Counted from the first letter of the stretch, positions 12,393-25,736 are shown. The stretch is 64,000 nucleotides of DNA from Tubiluchus corallicola (GCA_030141605.1 JAQGDQ010000178.1:195001-259000), one strand, 5' to 3'. The notes: a model not told the origin generated them from the sequence alone. Program-made: numbers and translations.

Positions 12393-13683
12393 TGGTACCG
12401 TTTGTTTTTCCACCAAACACACACGCATTAATTTTGTGAAAAATAATAACATGTGGTATTAGTAAACGGGACCACCAGATCCTTGGAAATTGGTATGTCA
12501 GGTTAACTTGAGCATTAAGCATTACCAATTATCCTTGGGTGAATCCTAAAGAAACCCTAATATTAGCAACATTGTTTATAATTAACTTTATAAACAAAAG
12601 CTGATTAATTTTATTTACGCACTTCACATCAGCATATTACGCCTCTACAAGAAGCTATATAGATGCCACAATTTTAGTGACAAAAAAATACAAAATTAGG
12701 TGATTTGCATGATTTGAGGAAGAGAGTTTGACTATATGGTGAAGCAAATGCGCTAATTAAGTATAAGAAAAATGATTCTGATTCATTTGGGAGGGCGTCT
12801 GATAACGACAAGAACAATCATAATTAAAGCAACACTGGCGATATAATTATGACAATCACTTTGATTTTCTCAGACATTTAGAGTAATGTTTTTTTAGGTT
12901 AAAATTACAATCCGTGTCAATAAAGAAATTATACATTTAGTTTAAATAAGCTTCGACTATGTCTGTATCTGTATGTTTCTATGTAAATGTAATTGTGTCT
13001 GAATCTAACTTCAAATGATTGTATATTACTACTTATTTAATTTGACCCATTTTTGCTCCTTTACCATTTCTTGCTATTTACTGCACTAAACGTATCACAC
13101 GAATATGAATTTCATGGTATTATGGTACAGAAGTTTTTTTGATTTAATATAATTTTAAGTGAAAGATACAATCCGCGTCAATGCAGAAAATACGTTTTTT
13201 GCAATAGGACTAGATGTGTCACTGCTGGTGGCTCTTTGGTGTTTTTTGAATTACCGAGGTAATTGTTCATCAAATTTTGTCAAACACAGCAATTTAACCA
13301 TATTAGTTTGATTAATTAAGAAAAAATAGTTATGACTTTAGCAAAAATCATATAGAATAAAAGTGGTTAAGATCAATACACTAAAAAGGTAAAACAATAC
13401 TGTGCACAACAAAATATCCACGAGTGTGTATACTAACACGACAGCCTTCCGAGTAGGGCCTAATTTAGACCCAGACTGCCAGCTCACCCAAGTCCCATTA
13501 TCAGCATCTGCATGTCGGCTCACGTTATTCCTTGGAGGTCACTGATCCAACGAAATTTTCACAGTTGGCGGAGGTCTGAGCATAGTTGGGCAGTAAAAAT
13601 TTGTTGCCTAGCAACGCCCAAAGATCTAACAATGGCATTTTGCTTTCAGCTTTCGAAATCGATCTACTCAAAAACTGCTGAGC
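12393..13683. other. Intergenic, no gene seen
   Basis: AT-rich sequence. A short motif (tacaatccgtgtcaat) occurs twice in diverged form near 12906 and 13167. No exon-like frame is supported. Confidence 0.4.
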
Positions 13684-13790
13684 ACGAATGTAAGGAAAAA
13701 CGGCACAGGTAAAAATGGCACAAGTAAAAACAGCACAGGTTAAAATGACACGGGTAAAAATGGCACAGAAAACAGTGGCACACTTATTAA
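13684..13790. repeat. Short minisatellite, AAAATGGCACAGGT type
   Basis: Six or so diverged tandem copies of a roughly 17-bp unit around TAAAAATGGCACAGG. The same unit forms the larger block at 14310-14750. Confidence 0.75.
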
Positions 13791-14309
13791 AATATGAGTT
13801 TAGGATAAAGGATAATTATTTTAGTTATTTTTGTATCTGCCAAAGAAGTTTGTCAACACAGTTTGTCCAATAGTTTAGTTGTTTTTTGTCTTTTTAATTA
13901 TAGATGACAAAATTCTTAGACGTAGTCTTGTTTATCCTTACCCCAGAGCAAATGAGCTGAATGGATGACGACTCGATACTACTGGCCAAATGATTTATTA
14001 TTGGGCCGAAACTTGCAAGTTATACTTACAGAGTTGTTCTATATCAAAATAAGTAAAAGAGTTAAGTTAATAAGAAAGAGCTAGCTAAGACGCTCACAGT
14101 TTGATGAAAAACGTGACGAACACACGCTGCAACGCAAAAATGATGCAGTTCAGCTTGGGCAGCAGGTGACTTGGCCTGATCTACATACACTCTTATCTGG
14201 AAGTGCACAGGTCAGTTGTCGCTCTTGTTTGCCTTCTATTGTAAAGGTCACCATGTCTAGTGATTGCTACATTACTGGTTTACGTCTTTAGTTATGTCCA
14301 TTGAGAATG

Positions 14310-14750
14310 TAGGAAGAAATGAGACAGGTAAAATGACACAGGAAAATATGACACAGGAAAAAATGGTACAGGAAAAAGTGGCGCGGTAAAAATGGCACAA
14401 GAAAAATGGCACAAATGGAAAACTGGGTCAAATAGCGCAGGTAAAAATAGTACAGGAAAAATGGCACAGGTAAAAATGACACAGGAAAAAATGACACAGG
14501 AAAAATGGTACAGGAGAAAGTGGCGGTAAAAATGGCACAAGAAACATGGCACAAACGGAAAATTGGGTAAAAATGGCGCAGGCAAAAATAGTGCAGGAAA
14601 AAATGGCACAGGAAAAATGGCATAAATGGAAAACTAGGTAAAAATGGCACAGGAAGAAATGGCACAGTAAAATGGTGTAAAACAAAATGGCACAACAAAA
14701 ATTGCACGGTGAAGATAGCACAGGAAAACACAGTAAAATATCATAGGAAA
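14310..14750. repeat. Minisatellite, AAAATGGCACAGGA type
   Basis: About 25 degenerate copies of a 15-20-bp unit (AAAAATGGCACAGG with variants TGACACAGG, TGGTACAGG and TAGCGCAGG). Long Phe/Cys/His-rich frames on the minus strand are products of this repeat and not genes. Confidence 0.85.
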
Positions 14751-14759
14751 TACAGCATA

Positions 14760-15450
14760 TATATCTTCAGTATGTAGAATGCCATGTATTGGTTTCCATC
14801 ACCTAAAGACTAACAATAAGGATATACCTTAAGACCAACATAAGTGTACATGAACAAATCACAACTGCTGTGGTGAGCGTCAATCCAAACAACGCTCTGA
14901 TCCTGTAGAACTCAGGTGAGTTGCTTTTTTATAGCTTAAAGAGCTCTGGCTGCAGTTCACATGACTACCAACATGACAGACTCCAGCCTGACCACGTCCG
15001 ACCCAGTGAGCTTGAGACCGCGGAGAATTAGCCCTAGCAAGTTCTGACGTTTTTGATTAATCATTTGTATTGAAGTTTTGTCTACAAAGAGGAACACATT
15101 TTGGTTACTGACTTTGCAAGTGGTTCTCCAATATGAACAAAATCATTAGTTTTACTCTATCAGCGCAATAACGTTAACTGCTTAATTTTGAATAACCTGG
15201 AAATTTTTTGTTGTTCGGCTAAAGAAGTAAGAAATAGTAATACATTAAAAAATAAACTAGTGACTAAGGAAAAATGATAAAAAATGTTAATAAATACAAA
15301 GACTAGAAATTATAGCAACGTCAATTTGTCTGTATTTATAATAATATAAATTTAAAAAATGAATGGTCAACAACTGCTCCGTCAGAACCTAATACCCTAA
15401 AGGTGACAGTCATTTGGCAGACATCGATTATCTGCCTTTGGTGGATTCCT
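14760..15450. other. Intergenic, no gene seen
   Basis: No coding exon, RNA gene or clear repeat could be supported here. Confidence 0.35.
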
Positions 15451-15453
15451 TAC

Positions 15454-15658
15454 CAATGAAGTGTCTGTAACATGTTATATTCCATGCTAGTCAAGTACCG
15501 TTCAATCCAGACTCGACCAATGAACTTCTTGCAGCACGTTGGCAGTGTCTGACTCCTTAGCCGTAATCGGGAAGATCCTCCTGTTGACATAATCTCTGCA
15601 CGGACACCATGGAGGCTTGAATACATACGGGAAGCCTTTCGTGCTGCGGAACTTTCAA
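15454..15658 (-). CDS. Isolated candidate coding exon, unknown
   Basis: On the minus strand a 205-nt open segment lies between a good acceptor (TTTTATTCAG, exon from 15658) and a donor (CATTG|GTAAGG, exon end 15454). It is noticeably more GC-rich than its surroundings. The frame reads ESSAARKASRMYSSLHG, later LRLRSQTLPTCCKKFIG and RVWIERYLTSMEYN. I do not recognise a family. No neighbouring exons were found, so it could be a single exon of a longer gene or a transposon fragment. Confidence 0.3.
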
Positions 15659-15829
15659 CTGAATAAAACAGAAATTGCAGAAATCGATTTACTCCTGCCT
15701 CCTTACCTATTGTTAAAATACTGGATTTCTGAAAATTCTTGATGTTAAATTTGAAAGCAGGGATCATAGATTTGGTCAAATCACTACCCGGGGTCTTCTC
15801 TTTTTTAAGAAGCACATGGAATAGCCTTT

Positions 15830-17280
15830 ATTTGATCCTCATTTGTAAACAATAATCATAAAAAAGAAAAACAAAAATGTTACCGATCGTTAATGATTAA
15901 TCAAAGATGTAACGCATTTAGACGGCAAAATATTCTGTTGAGCAAGACATTGATTTTAATTGAAAGGCTAGTTAGATTCAATTATGTACTTTCTAGTGGA
16001 ATTCTATCCTGAAGAATGTCAAAGACAGTAAAGCCAAAACTTCTAACTGCGTGTAACCTGATTTAACACACAATCCGACAGACCTTTGTATTGCTTTATT
16101 TAAACAATCACAGTAGATCCGCCATAATTCTATTGCAGAAAGTCATTTGGCGCAAGTTATATAACCAGTAAAGGTGCTGAAATAGTGGCACCAAGACAAA
16201 AATAAAATGTGCTTAGTATTGTAGATGAAACGTTTGACAACTTTTAGACAGGCATGTGCTGACAAAACATACTTTTTAAAATAACTTTCTGCTTTCGTAC
16301 CCGTTATGCTTTAGCAGGGAAAAATCCTATACGTACGTCCTCTTTAGAAACTTCAGCGACATCAATTAAGTTCGCCTACAAAAACTATTTGTCGGACAAA
16401 TAACTACTAACTGTCGATTATCATAGATTCACATTTAGTAACCTGCCAATTATTATTATTACTGTTATTATAAGGCCAATCTATTTTACGATCATGTACA
16501 AATGAATGATATACAAATATCATGCCTGAATGATCTAATCATTGAAAATGCAGAAATCGAAATTATGATTTAATCACAGCGGCAACTCAATGATTTGCTG
16601 TTCAAATCCAGAAAAGTGCTGATTTTTCCACATTTCCTTCTTCCTAGAACATTTTGTGAGTTTAATTTAATAGAATGCGCATTTATTGTAAGGAACTATA
16701 AGGAATTCCACACTTTTGTGTGCTGATATGTAAAACCTTTTGTTCAATGAAAGTTTTATTTTATTAATAATTATTTACACAGTGTTAAGCATGCTGAATG
16801 ATAATAATTGTACTTTAGCATGCTCTGTAAATGAAGACGTTTATTGCAAGTATTATATGATCCATTGAAATTAATGTAATACCAAACGCTTAAGCAAATT
16901 AGTATTTTATTTCGATATGTTCGAGATGGTACAGCACATTCACGTAAGTTTGACACTTTTTCAAAAAGCTGCAATAGTTAAGAATAACAGTTAAAAACCA
17001 CAGGCGTGTGATACTGAAGCAGACAACACAATGTGGAACAAAAGCAGTTATTGTGATATCTAGAGTTGACCTGCAGTACTATGCTGAGGTATCCCTCTGT
17101 GTCACATCGCACATGAAGGTTTAGGTCAGACGTTGGATAGCTAATAAATACTTATCATATAAAAAAAATCGCCACCAGTAATGATGTAAATTTTTAGACA
17201 TTATTAACTAAAAGATGTATAACAAAATTCTTCTTCTGGCTCTCATTAGCCAGATCTGTTTAAGAGTTCAGGCTGGCCCT
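15830..17280. other. Intergenic, no gene seen
   Basis: AT-rich sequence on the 3' side of the ACS gene at 17305. Nothing supported. Confidence 0.4.
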
Positions 17281-17286
17281 TTTATT
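17281..17286 (-). terminator. Poly(A) signal of ACS copy 2
   Basis: AATAAA on the minus strand, 18 bases after the TAA stop at 17305-17307. The 3' UTR would be very short. Confidence 0.65.
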
Positions 17287-17304
17287 CCTATATCAAGAAT
17301 TACT

Positions 17305-20300
17305 TTAGTTGATGAGAGATTTGTCCTCAGCTAGCAATATATGGCGCTGCACTTTGCCAAGACCGGATCTTGGAAGAATGTCCACAAACTTAACTCCACC
17401 AGTTAACCATTTTATCTCAGACAAACGCTCTGAAAAACAAAATGTCGTGAAAATTTAATAGGCTTCTAAGGTGAAACAGAAAAGTTATTTGTATAAGTAA
17501 TATTAATTTTAGCTGCATTCAAAGTAGGACTACGTTTCTAAAGACAAGTTTAACTCTGACAACTAATGTGTCCTGAAAAAAGAACAGACAAATGTGCAGA
17601 ACAGCATAAAGATGTACAACTAGTAACCCTAATTGTTTTATGGTGTACCTTTGATAAATCTTGTGACATCCTCTTCTGACAAATTTGAATTTTTCCGCAC
17701 TATATAAGCTCTAGGAAGATCGTAGTTAGGAGCATCGGGATCATCAATTCCAACAACGGCAGCATCAGTGACATCTGGGTGTGATATCAGCACAGCTTCA
17801 ATCTCATTTGGAAGGACCTACGTAGTAAAATGATTTGATCAGTATTGTCACCGCTTTTTTACTTTTTTCTTCTCTTTTTTGCTTTTTGACTTTCTTTGCT
17901 TGCCTATTTTTCCCCTTTTTGTATTTTCCCAATTCATTATTTACTACAGAATGTTCCTTCATTGCTCCATTCCTTTACCTCTTTTGCAGTTTTTCATTCT
18001 TTAAAGTACATTTTTCTTATTTATTTTTCGCATTCCTCTCTGTCCTTTAAACCTGTCATTCTGCCCTCCTTTTTTCGCTTATGTCTTGTTCTCTCCAACT
18101 TTCTTCTGCGCTTTATTTTAACTTCTTTGGTTGCTAATAGTTGATGATTTACAATCACATTAGACTGAAACAGATTGCAGTATTCTTCACATGTTGATAT
18201 CGCAGACTGAATAGCTGATATTGATTAATAGTTGCTTGTACCAATTCTGTAAAGCTAATACCAACAAAATGACAAGAAAATTGATGTGCCCACCTGATTA
18301 GAAATTAAGTCTTTGCGGTTGTAAACTTTAATCATGTTCTTTACTCGTTCGATGATCAAAAGATTTCCGTCTTTGTCGAAAGTACCGACATCTCCAGTAC
18401 GAAAAAATCCGTCGTCTGTAAAAGAGCGTGCGAATTCCTCTGGGTTGTTGAGGTAGCTTGTCATTATAGCGGGAGATTTAATCAAAATTTCTCCCTGACA
18501 CCCAGGTCCGAGTTCTTCTCCGCTGTCTCTGTTAACAATCTGAAAACAAGATCACTAAGCTCTATTGTCTGTACGAGTTCGATGTGTGTATATAGCGACT
18601 AAATGTCAAAATTGCTTAGCATTTTCTGCAACCGGACAGCCACACAGCGACCGATATTTCAAAATTATTGTAATCATCCCAAAGTGTAAATCTTCTGGTT
18701 TTTCCTTAGCAGACATACGGTGCAAGATTTCGTAATTTTTGAACCGGAAATACGTTTTACGTTGACCAGTCTGTTCTGGTGTAACGTTCAGGCGACAACA
18801 CCGCTTACGCCTGTTCTACCTGTGTTCAAGCTCCGAGTAGTTCTTTGTATGTGCATTTAATTATGATAAACTGCTTTGCACTTAAACAATTGTGTTTTTC
18901 TTATCGTAAAGGCTAAAATATTGGCAAGATGTAAGTTTTATAACTTTTCGTATAATCTTCTCATGTAGTTACAATGGTTTTTAATTTTCTGAATAGCGCA
19001 ACAAGCCTTTGCACAGTTTACCTATGCGCACGCGCAGTTTTTGTTTTTGTCTGAGTTAGCCAACGCAAAAGACCTAGACTTGGTAAAGGTTGCAACAAGG
19101 AAAGTACCTTAGCTTTGACATTAGGAAGAAGAACTGTTCTACTATCATTGCTACCGCGGTCAACTGGTTGCACTGATATTCCGCCAATTTCTGTCATACC
19201 ATATACTAAATAAAGGAATAATAAAAAGAATAACTGTATGCTGAATAAAAAATGATAAAAACAATGATGATGATGATAACATACTATGACGGTACACGCA
19301 GGCAGACGCAGCAAAGGTATCGTGCATTTCTAAGGCATTGTATTTTACACTAGACACGAACATAGTAAACGCAGAAAGTAGTCTAATATTGTACACTTGC
19401 GCCCTCTCACTCACTTATGCATTTTTGCTTTTTATTCCAGCTTTTCTTGCTCACCCACTCACTCAATCGCTCATTTTCATTCTTTCTTTCAGATCAAATT
19501 TAGCCCTTACGTGAATGAGGAATAACGAAGAGCAAAGAAAGCGAGAAGAAGGGGAGATGAGCAAGAGGGTGAGTGAGTGGATGAGCAAAAAAGCATGAGA
19601 AAAAAATAAATATCACTGAAAGAGTGGGTGAGCAAGTGAACAAATGAATAAAGTTACCATACTAATAAGAAATTGCTACGAAATTCCTATCAGCAGGAAC
19701 AAAGTTACTAACTTCTGCAGTGAAAAAGCGTATAAATATGCAATTTGATCATTTATGTGCTTGGAACTTTGTTAATGCCACACTGTTTTTTAAACAGTAA
19801 CTACAATTTCCGTTTACATTTTTGGAGGATTTTAATGAACGGTGATATAATTAATATTGCTTCCAATTTCAAATTACTTAGGTGTTAATTCTCCACTTAC
19901 ATTTATTGTGCCTACTGAAAAAGGAAACATTCAAAAAAGGGCGTACCAAAAACTCTAATAGTAACATTTTTAACGAGTCTAGAAAGGATGCTACTGCTGA
20001 CTGTTTTAAGTCATTATATTTAAGCTTAACTAACATTTCTATCTTGACAAACCTAAAATATTCTTATCATCTTCAGCATTGACAATTTTGTTTCGTCTTG
20101 CTCTTACCGTTTCTTATTAAAATGTGAGGGAACCTCTCAGCATACTCAGACACAACAGATGGGTGGAGAGCAACACCTCCACAGTAAACATCTGTTAACG
20201 AAGACAACTTTTGAGAACCATGTTTTGTCGTGCTTTGTAGGAATGCCATTAAAACTGCTGGTGAGCACACGAGTTCTTCCACCTATTAAAAAGTAATTCG

Positions 20301-20421
20301 TGACGTCATAACATGTCACCTGCCGTAACTGTATAACTGTATTGCACAGATGTCACTATGGTTCAATATTGGGTAGTGATTGCTAGGGAACTATAATCAG
20401 CGAGAAGCGAGAGGTCAGTTG

Positions 20422-20460
<39 letters not shown>

Positions 20461-22365
20461 AGGAAGAGAATGAGGAAGAAAGAACAAAAGAGAAAGAGAG
20501 ATAATGCGTTGGTATAGAAAATGCTCAGCAAGAAAATGGCAGAGCTGAGACAGCAACCTATGCAAACAACAAGAAATGAATACGTTGTTCAAGAGAATAT
20601 CGCAGAGTGCAGCAGAGGAGATGGTACGAGGTGAGCGAATAGAAAAAGGAGGAGAATGAAGGGAAAAATAAAAAGTGATAGAGAGAGGAAGAGGAAGACA
20701 GATAAGTATAAAAAATGTCCGAGTACAAAAGAGACTAAGCGGAAAATTACTAGAATTGAGACAGTAGCCAACGTGAGAAATAAGATTCACTTCCAGACTT
20801 CCAGACATATTTACAGCATCGTAACAGAACTTGATGTGACTGTTTAAACTTCAGATCAAGTTTTTAGACGAATTTCTTCTGATCGTAGTTGCTGATCACG
20901 TAGCAATATTTTAACGGCAAGATAATTCTTTTAATTTTGTGATCTATATTGATAAAATCTTGAATTAGAAATCTAGCAAAACTAAGGTAAGTCCTGTATG
21001 ACTAAAATAAAGGACATTTGCAATCGCACCTTGTAATACTCCATCATTTGCAATACAACCTCCATTTCATTATAGTTGGGAATGATGATAACTGTTGCAC
21101 CCAAGTAGAGTCCTATTAATCTTATCATCAAAAATGAAGAACTGTGAAAGAATGGCGCCACAGTTAGGGTGACTTTGCTCGGACTATGGATGGCTGCGCT
21201 TGAAAAAAAAATCAACAGTTAATTTCAGGAGGAATGAAAAATGTGAGTCAACCAGGATTCGAACTCATAACCTTTTAGTATCATATACAAAAATATTTCC
21301 CACCGAAACCTCGGCACCTAGGACAACGTTATATTTTTCCAAAGAGCAAGTAGAATGAATAAAATTCAAATGAAAAACTATGTGATAAAATAAAATCACA
21401 ACAAAGAACTCAAATTGCTGGGCTACCTGACCCAGTATTCGGAAAAGAGACCTAACACGAATGTAAAAAAGAAACACTGTTAGGTATTGCAAGCTTTGTT
21501 CAGTGTTTATATTATAAACAAATCCGCGCAGCACCTTTGCTGCATACTCGCAGATGTACTCTACTGCTGAACATTTTCATGAAGCTTGTTTCGACTGACT
21601 GCAGGATCCTCTATATATTAAAGTAAGGTACTTTGCTTCTTTAGCATATTGCGCTTGTATTGTTATGAACTGTGTATTTGAACACACTGAAAGTTGTCCT
21701 TGACAAGATTTTATATTTAGATAGACTATACTAAACAAGAGTTTTAGACAACTCTTTTGCTTTCTTTCTCTCTTCCCTTTCCACTTTCTCCCCGTCTCTC
21801 TCCCTTCCACAGTTTTGACTGATACTGAGTGGTGAAGTTTGACCAGTTTTTTAAGCCGGTTTATTTCAACTAATGATACTATTAACGTCTTTTTTAAACT
21901 TCAAAAGAAAGCAGAGTAATTTCTGCAAAAAATATGCACTATTTTCTCACTTATAGTAGACATTTGGTCTTGCAAACTTAATGTAATAATTTTTAATTAT
22001 AGTTCCATCTCACACATTTGACATTATCTACTTACGTTACAAGAATGGCATTTGAAATGTAAAAGTATTGCGAGCACAGTATTCCCTTTGGTGCCCCAGT
22101 TGTTCCGCTTGAAAAATACAGAGTTGCTGCATCTGTAGCTTTCACCTGAGCAGAAATATGCTCAAATATGTTGACGTCACTTTTCAGAAGGTCCGTAAAT
22201 GGCTTGCATCCCGTAACATCATCAAAGCAGAATACCTACAAAATATAATGATTTTTGACGAGAATATTGACTACATTTTTTAAGGCGTGAACACACATGA
22301 AAAGATTATATATATATTCATGTGCGTTTACGCCTTAAAAAATGTGGTCAATATTTTTATATAGT

Positions 22366-22443
<78 letters not shown>

Positions 22444-25400
22444 TTTTATGCATTTGTGAATACATACATACTTAGAACAATATTTTTATACACTCTTTAT
22501 CACATTAGCATTATAATGATTGGTTCGTGTTACTTTTAGTTTTTTGGGGGGTATAGAGTGTTGATATAACTGCATAACTGTGTACACAGTTTGTTACAGA
22601 ACACAGTATGTAATTTAATCTGGAAAAAACCAAATTCATATTGTTTAGATGAAATAAGCATGTAAATATGCCTAACTCACATATTAACGGAACACGTCTG
22701 AGGTGGTAGTGTAAATCACTTGGGTCACGTTGTCACTTATAATTTAGATCAGTTAGATTAGTTACCATTAAGCGCAGTAAATAAGATTTTGTTACTTCTG
22801 TAAACTCATTACTATGCTTCTTTAGAAATGTTATCGATAAACAGGTACTACTAAAACTATTTTCGAGTTTCTGTATGTCTTACTACAGTGCATCAGTATT
22901 TGATTTAACAAATAAATCTGTTATCAGTTGAATTCAGAAAAAAACATTACGACGACTCTTGGAAATCCCAAGAAGTGCACATCGCAACATGATGATATGT
23001 ATTGCTAATATGAAGCCACCTATGAACTTCTTTGCTAAACGAACGCTAAAGTTATTATAATACGTTGATATGTCTGACAATTCGGTTTTAAACACACTGT
23101 CGATTTTAAACAATCACACCAGTATTACTACGCTCAGAAAAATACCAAATACTTATGTGTAGCAGCCCATATTATATAATATGCCGATTCTCGCCCATAA
23201 GCTACGTAAACGAAATAGAAATCCCGGGGTCACGCTCATGAAATTAAAAATATATTACTAACATTGCAGACTAATTAATTATTTATATATATATATATTA
23301 ACCTATTGTATTGTATTATCAATTGTAATATTATTCTATTATTTGTATTTGCTTGTGACTGCATATATGTAACAATATGTGAATAAAGATAGTACGTATA
23401 ACAGAACAGAAGCAAGGTCTCCAAAATTAAACAAGTTTTCGCAATTTTTGGAGGGGTGGGGTACGGAGCAATTTGGCTGAGTGGTTATGGCACTGGGTTG
23501 CTAATGCAGGGATTCTGGTTCGAATCCGACTTATCTCAGGATTTTTCAAACCACCCGATTGCAACGCGCTAATCGCCTTCGTAGGTCTAACGAGCCACAG
23601 TTGTGCAACAATGTTTTACCGGGGAGGAAAGGCCATGGAGTGAACTTTAGCCACTTGTTCTCTTTGCGAAAATGCTATGAAAATAGACGTCATAATCATC
23701 GTTCCAATGCCAGACCTGTTTGGCATAGACCATTCTTCTTTCGTGTTCTTTTCCTTTTTTTGCAAAAGCAGCGCCTTTATATATTTACTGAACTTGTAAC
23801 ACTAAAACGTAATGTCTGGCAGATGACTTCAAAAATACTACTAGCTTGATAGATAGTCCTACCTGTGCTTCCCCCAAGTCAGCGTCTGTCAAAGATTTCA
23901 CGCATTCGCAACTTTGCTTGTTAGTAAATATGAAACGTACAACACCTTGGCGACGAGCTATTCCCAGAACTTTGTTAAACTCATCTAAAAATAAAAAAAT
24001 CGTCAGACTAAGTGATGATGTAATAATAACATGTCGACTAATTTTATTGTATTGGATACATTTATAAGTAAGAAGATGTAAATTATATAGCTCACCAATA
24101 ATGCAATGTAGAAATATATTCAGCTGAAAACGTTTAATTAATTTTACCAAAACAAAATTGCAGGCAAGCAGATTTTTAACTGTTTAAAAGAATGATTTTT
24201 GCATTACTTCTTATTTTCCTCACATGCTTACTAAACTTACGTTTGGTGATTTTTGGCATGATGCATGACACCACACCACCAATGGCAAGTGTACCCCACT
24301 CCACCAACGAAAATTCCAGACAGTTGTGTGCACTGATAAGTATGACATCACCATGACGCAGTCCATACTGATACAGTCCACAAGCTGTGTGGCGAATAAG
24401 CAGCTTTAACTCTTTGTATGTATATGATTTACCAGTCAAACCTTCAATCTGAAATTTGTGGTATACAGGCTTACTGCAAAGCAGAAACATTATTGGTAAT
24501 CACTCTAAAATACATCAATACATTCAGCAAAAAATATAAATCTTGTAAATCGTACCAGTTAACAAAAAAGTTGCTAGGAGGTTCAAAACCGCAGATGCAC
24601 ATATTCACTGCGGGCTGTTATTCTGACAAACTTTCTGGTAATTATGTAGACCTACTAGGCCTGCAATCACATGATCTAACCCAAGTATGGTGTAGCTTAT
24701 ACACCATACCTTATATAGCTTAAGATTATTGTGGCATTTAGTACAAGGCATAGCTTTTTGCCATTTGTATTGCCATAGCGTTTTGATATTACGTTACCAG
24801 GAATGTACGTTTTCTAGTTACAATAATGTTATAAATGTTATAACTTTTTTCATCATTACATTTTCATTTTGTTTGAAAAATCGTGTTCTAAACATCACAT
24901 GCTCATGCGCACTTTACATTCACTAATACAAGTTTTCCCCTCGATATGGATGGAACCTATGCAGATGGATTATCTTTAACTTTTAGACTTTCACAATTTT
25001 CTCCCATCTATTACGCCAAGGAAAACGACATTACTGAAGCTGCTGGAAATAATATAGAGCAATTTATGACTGATGGTCAACACGAAAATAACAAAAACCA
25101 TGTTTGTGTTGTTGTGTATTGTAATATATGTGTTTTCTTAATACACTTTTTAAATAATATTGAAAATACGAACAGTATCAGATGGTTATACATAATTGTT
25201 TTACTTGTATCACAACTGCAATAAAAGCTTAATTTTTTATTTATATCTAACTTCAGCTACTAAACTACGTTAAATTTTAAGCTTAAAACAAGATGCTAAA
25301 TGCAACGCACAGGCACTATTTAAAAAGTAGGTTGCTGTATTCTTTTGAGAAGAAGAATATATGAGTGAACCACTAATTCTCTGAATGTCTACAGAGTACA

Positions 25401-25736
25401 TATAAACAAAAAACATGCAAATAATTTATCATTTTCATTGTTAAAATGTCGTTTTGACTTTACGAAGATTCAAAAACGAACTATTAAAAAAATCATACTG
25501 ATACAAAGTTATAATTATGCGTTACTTGTGTGGCAGCTAGTAAAACACAAATGGTAATCCTACTTAAGTAGTTATCTTCTTTTGGTATTGCTTTGTTCAT
25601 CAAAAAAAAGGTGGCGTGCGCTTACCACTGCTGTTTTCTCGTCGTGTAAGGTCATTTTGTTCTCAAGAAATTCGTACAAACTTTTGTTGTCTGTCGGTAG
25701 ATCGACATCTGGACTGGGACTCGAGTAAGTCGTCAT
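17305..25736 (-). CDS. Acyl-CoA synthetase, 4-coumarate-CoA ligase/luciferase type (intact copy 2)
   Basis: Ten coding exons on the minus strand: 25626-25736, 24241-24448, 23863-23984, 22036-22235, 21030-21198, 20108-20282, 19108-19205, 18294-18539, 17649-17817 and 17305-17429. All joins are GT-AG and in phase and give 540 aa, the usual length for the family. Family motifs: the ATP-binding loop YFSSGTTGAPKG (about 187-198), VAPFFH, YGMTEIGG (about 330-337), RTGD (Asp near 411), the hinge IIERVKNMIKV and the C-terminal PRSGLGKVQR with the catalytic Lys near 525. Such enzymes adenylate a carboxylic acid and usually transfer it to CoA; the substrate cannot be read from the sequence. The end (KSLIN) is not a classical peroxisomal SKL signal. 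The exon holding the ATG begins at 25739 after an acceptor, so a non-coding first exon lies upstream. Confidence 0.93.
17830..18110. repeat. Polypyrimidine tract in intron 8 of ACS copy 2
   Basis: About 280 bases that are nearly all T and C on the plus strand (purine in the transcript). Similar tracts occupy the same intron of copy 3 (about 30690-30990) and follow the same exon of copy A (about 2040-2130). Confidence 0.7.
20400..20720. repeat. GA-rich tract in intron 5 of ACS copy 2
   Basis: A pure GA run of about 25 bases near 20432-20457 sits in a longer purine-rich region. The same intron of copy 3 has a GA tract of about 470 bases, and both have gagacagtagccaa nearby. Confidence 0.8.
22263..22355. 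repeat. Fold-back repeat
   Basis: Arms 22263-22300 and 22318-22355 (38 bases each, three or four mismatches) are reverse complements around a 17-base loop. They lie in intron 3 of ACS copy 2, 27 bases from exon 4. Confidence 0.85.
22365..22441. repeat. (CT)n(TA)n microsatellite
   Basis: A CT run passing directly into a TA run, next to the fold-back repeat. Confidence 0.95.
22610..23405 (+). mobile_element. Degraded LINE 3' fragment
   Basis: With several stops, the plus strand reads like the region after the reverse transcriptase palm: NLIWKKPNSYCLDEIS, VNHLGHVVTYNLDQLD, then KKTLRRLLEIPRSAHRN and PPMNFFAKRTLKLL. This matches the usual LGh, RRLLgLP and KP...RxLK pattern of RTE/CR1-like LINE C-termini. 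It ends in an AT-rich 3' tail with AATAAAG near 23383. It lies antisense in intron 3 of ACS copy 2 and is absent from that intron of copy 3, so it probably arrived after the duplication. Confidence 0.65.
23451..23760 (+). mobile_element. SINE derived from tRNA-Ser, copy 1
   Basis: It has an A box TGGCTGAGTGG at 23474-23484 and a perfect B box GGTTCGAATCC at 23517-23527. The sequence between them (GGTTATGGC...TTGCTAAT) resembles tRNA-Ser(GCT). A roughly 200-base body follows, ending T-rich. It lies in intron 3 of ACS copy 2, about 100 bases before exon 3 on the plus strand. A second copy sits at 34451. Confidence 0.85.

Noticed and set aside
14288-14731. Phe/Cys/His-rich frames of up to 147 aa on the minus strand
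   Set aside because: All lie within the AAAATGGCACAGG minisatellite and follow its period.
24946-25224. 92-aa plus-strand frame starting MDGTYADGLSL
   Set aside because: The first half looks protein-like, but it lies in intron 1 of ACS copy 2, has no splice support and ends in AT-rich low-complexity sequence.
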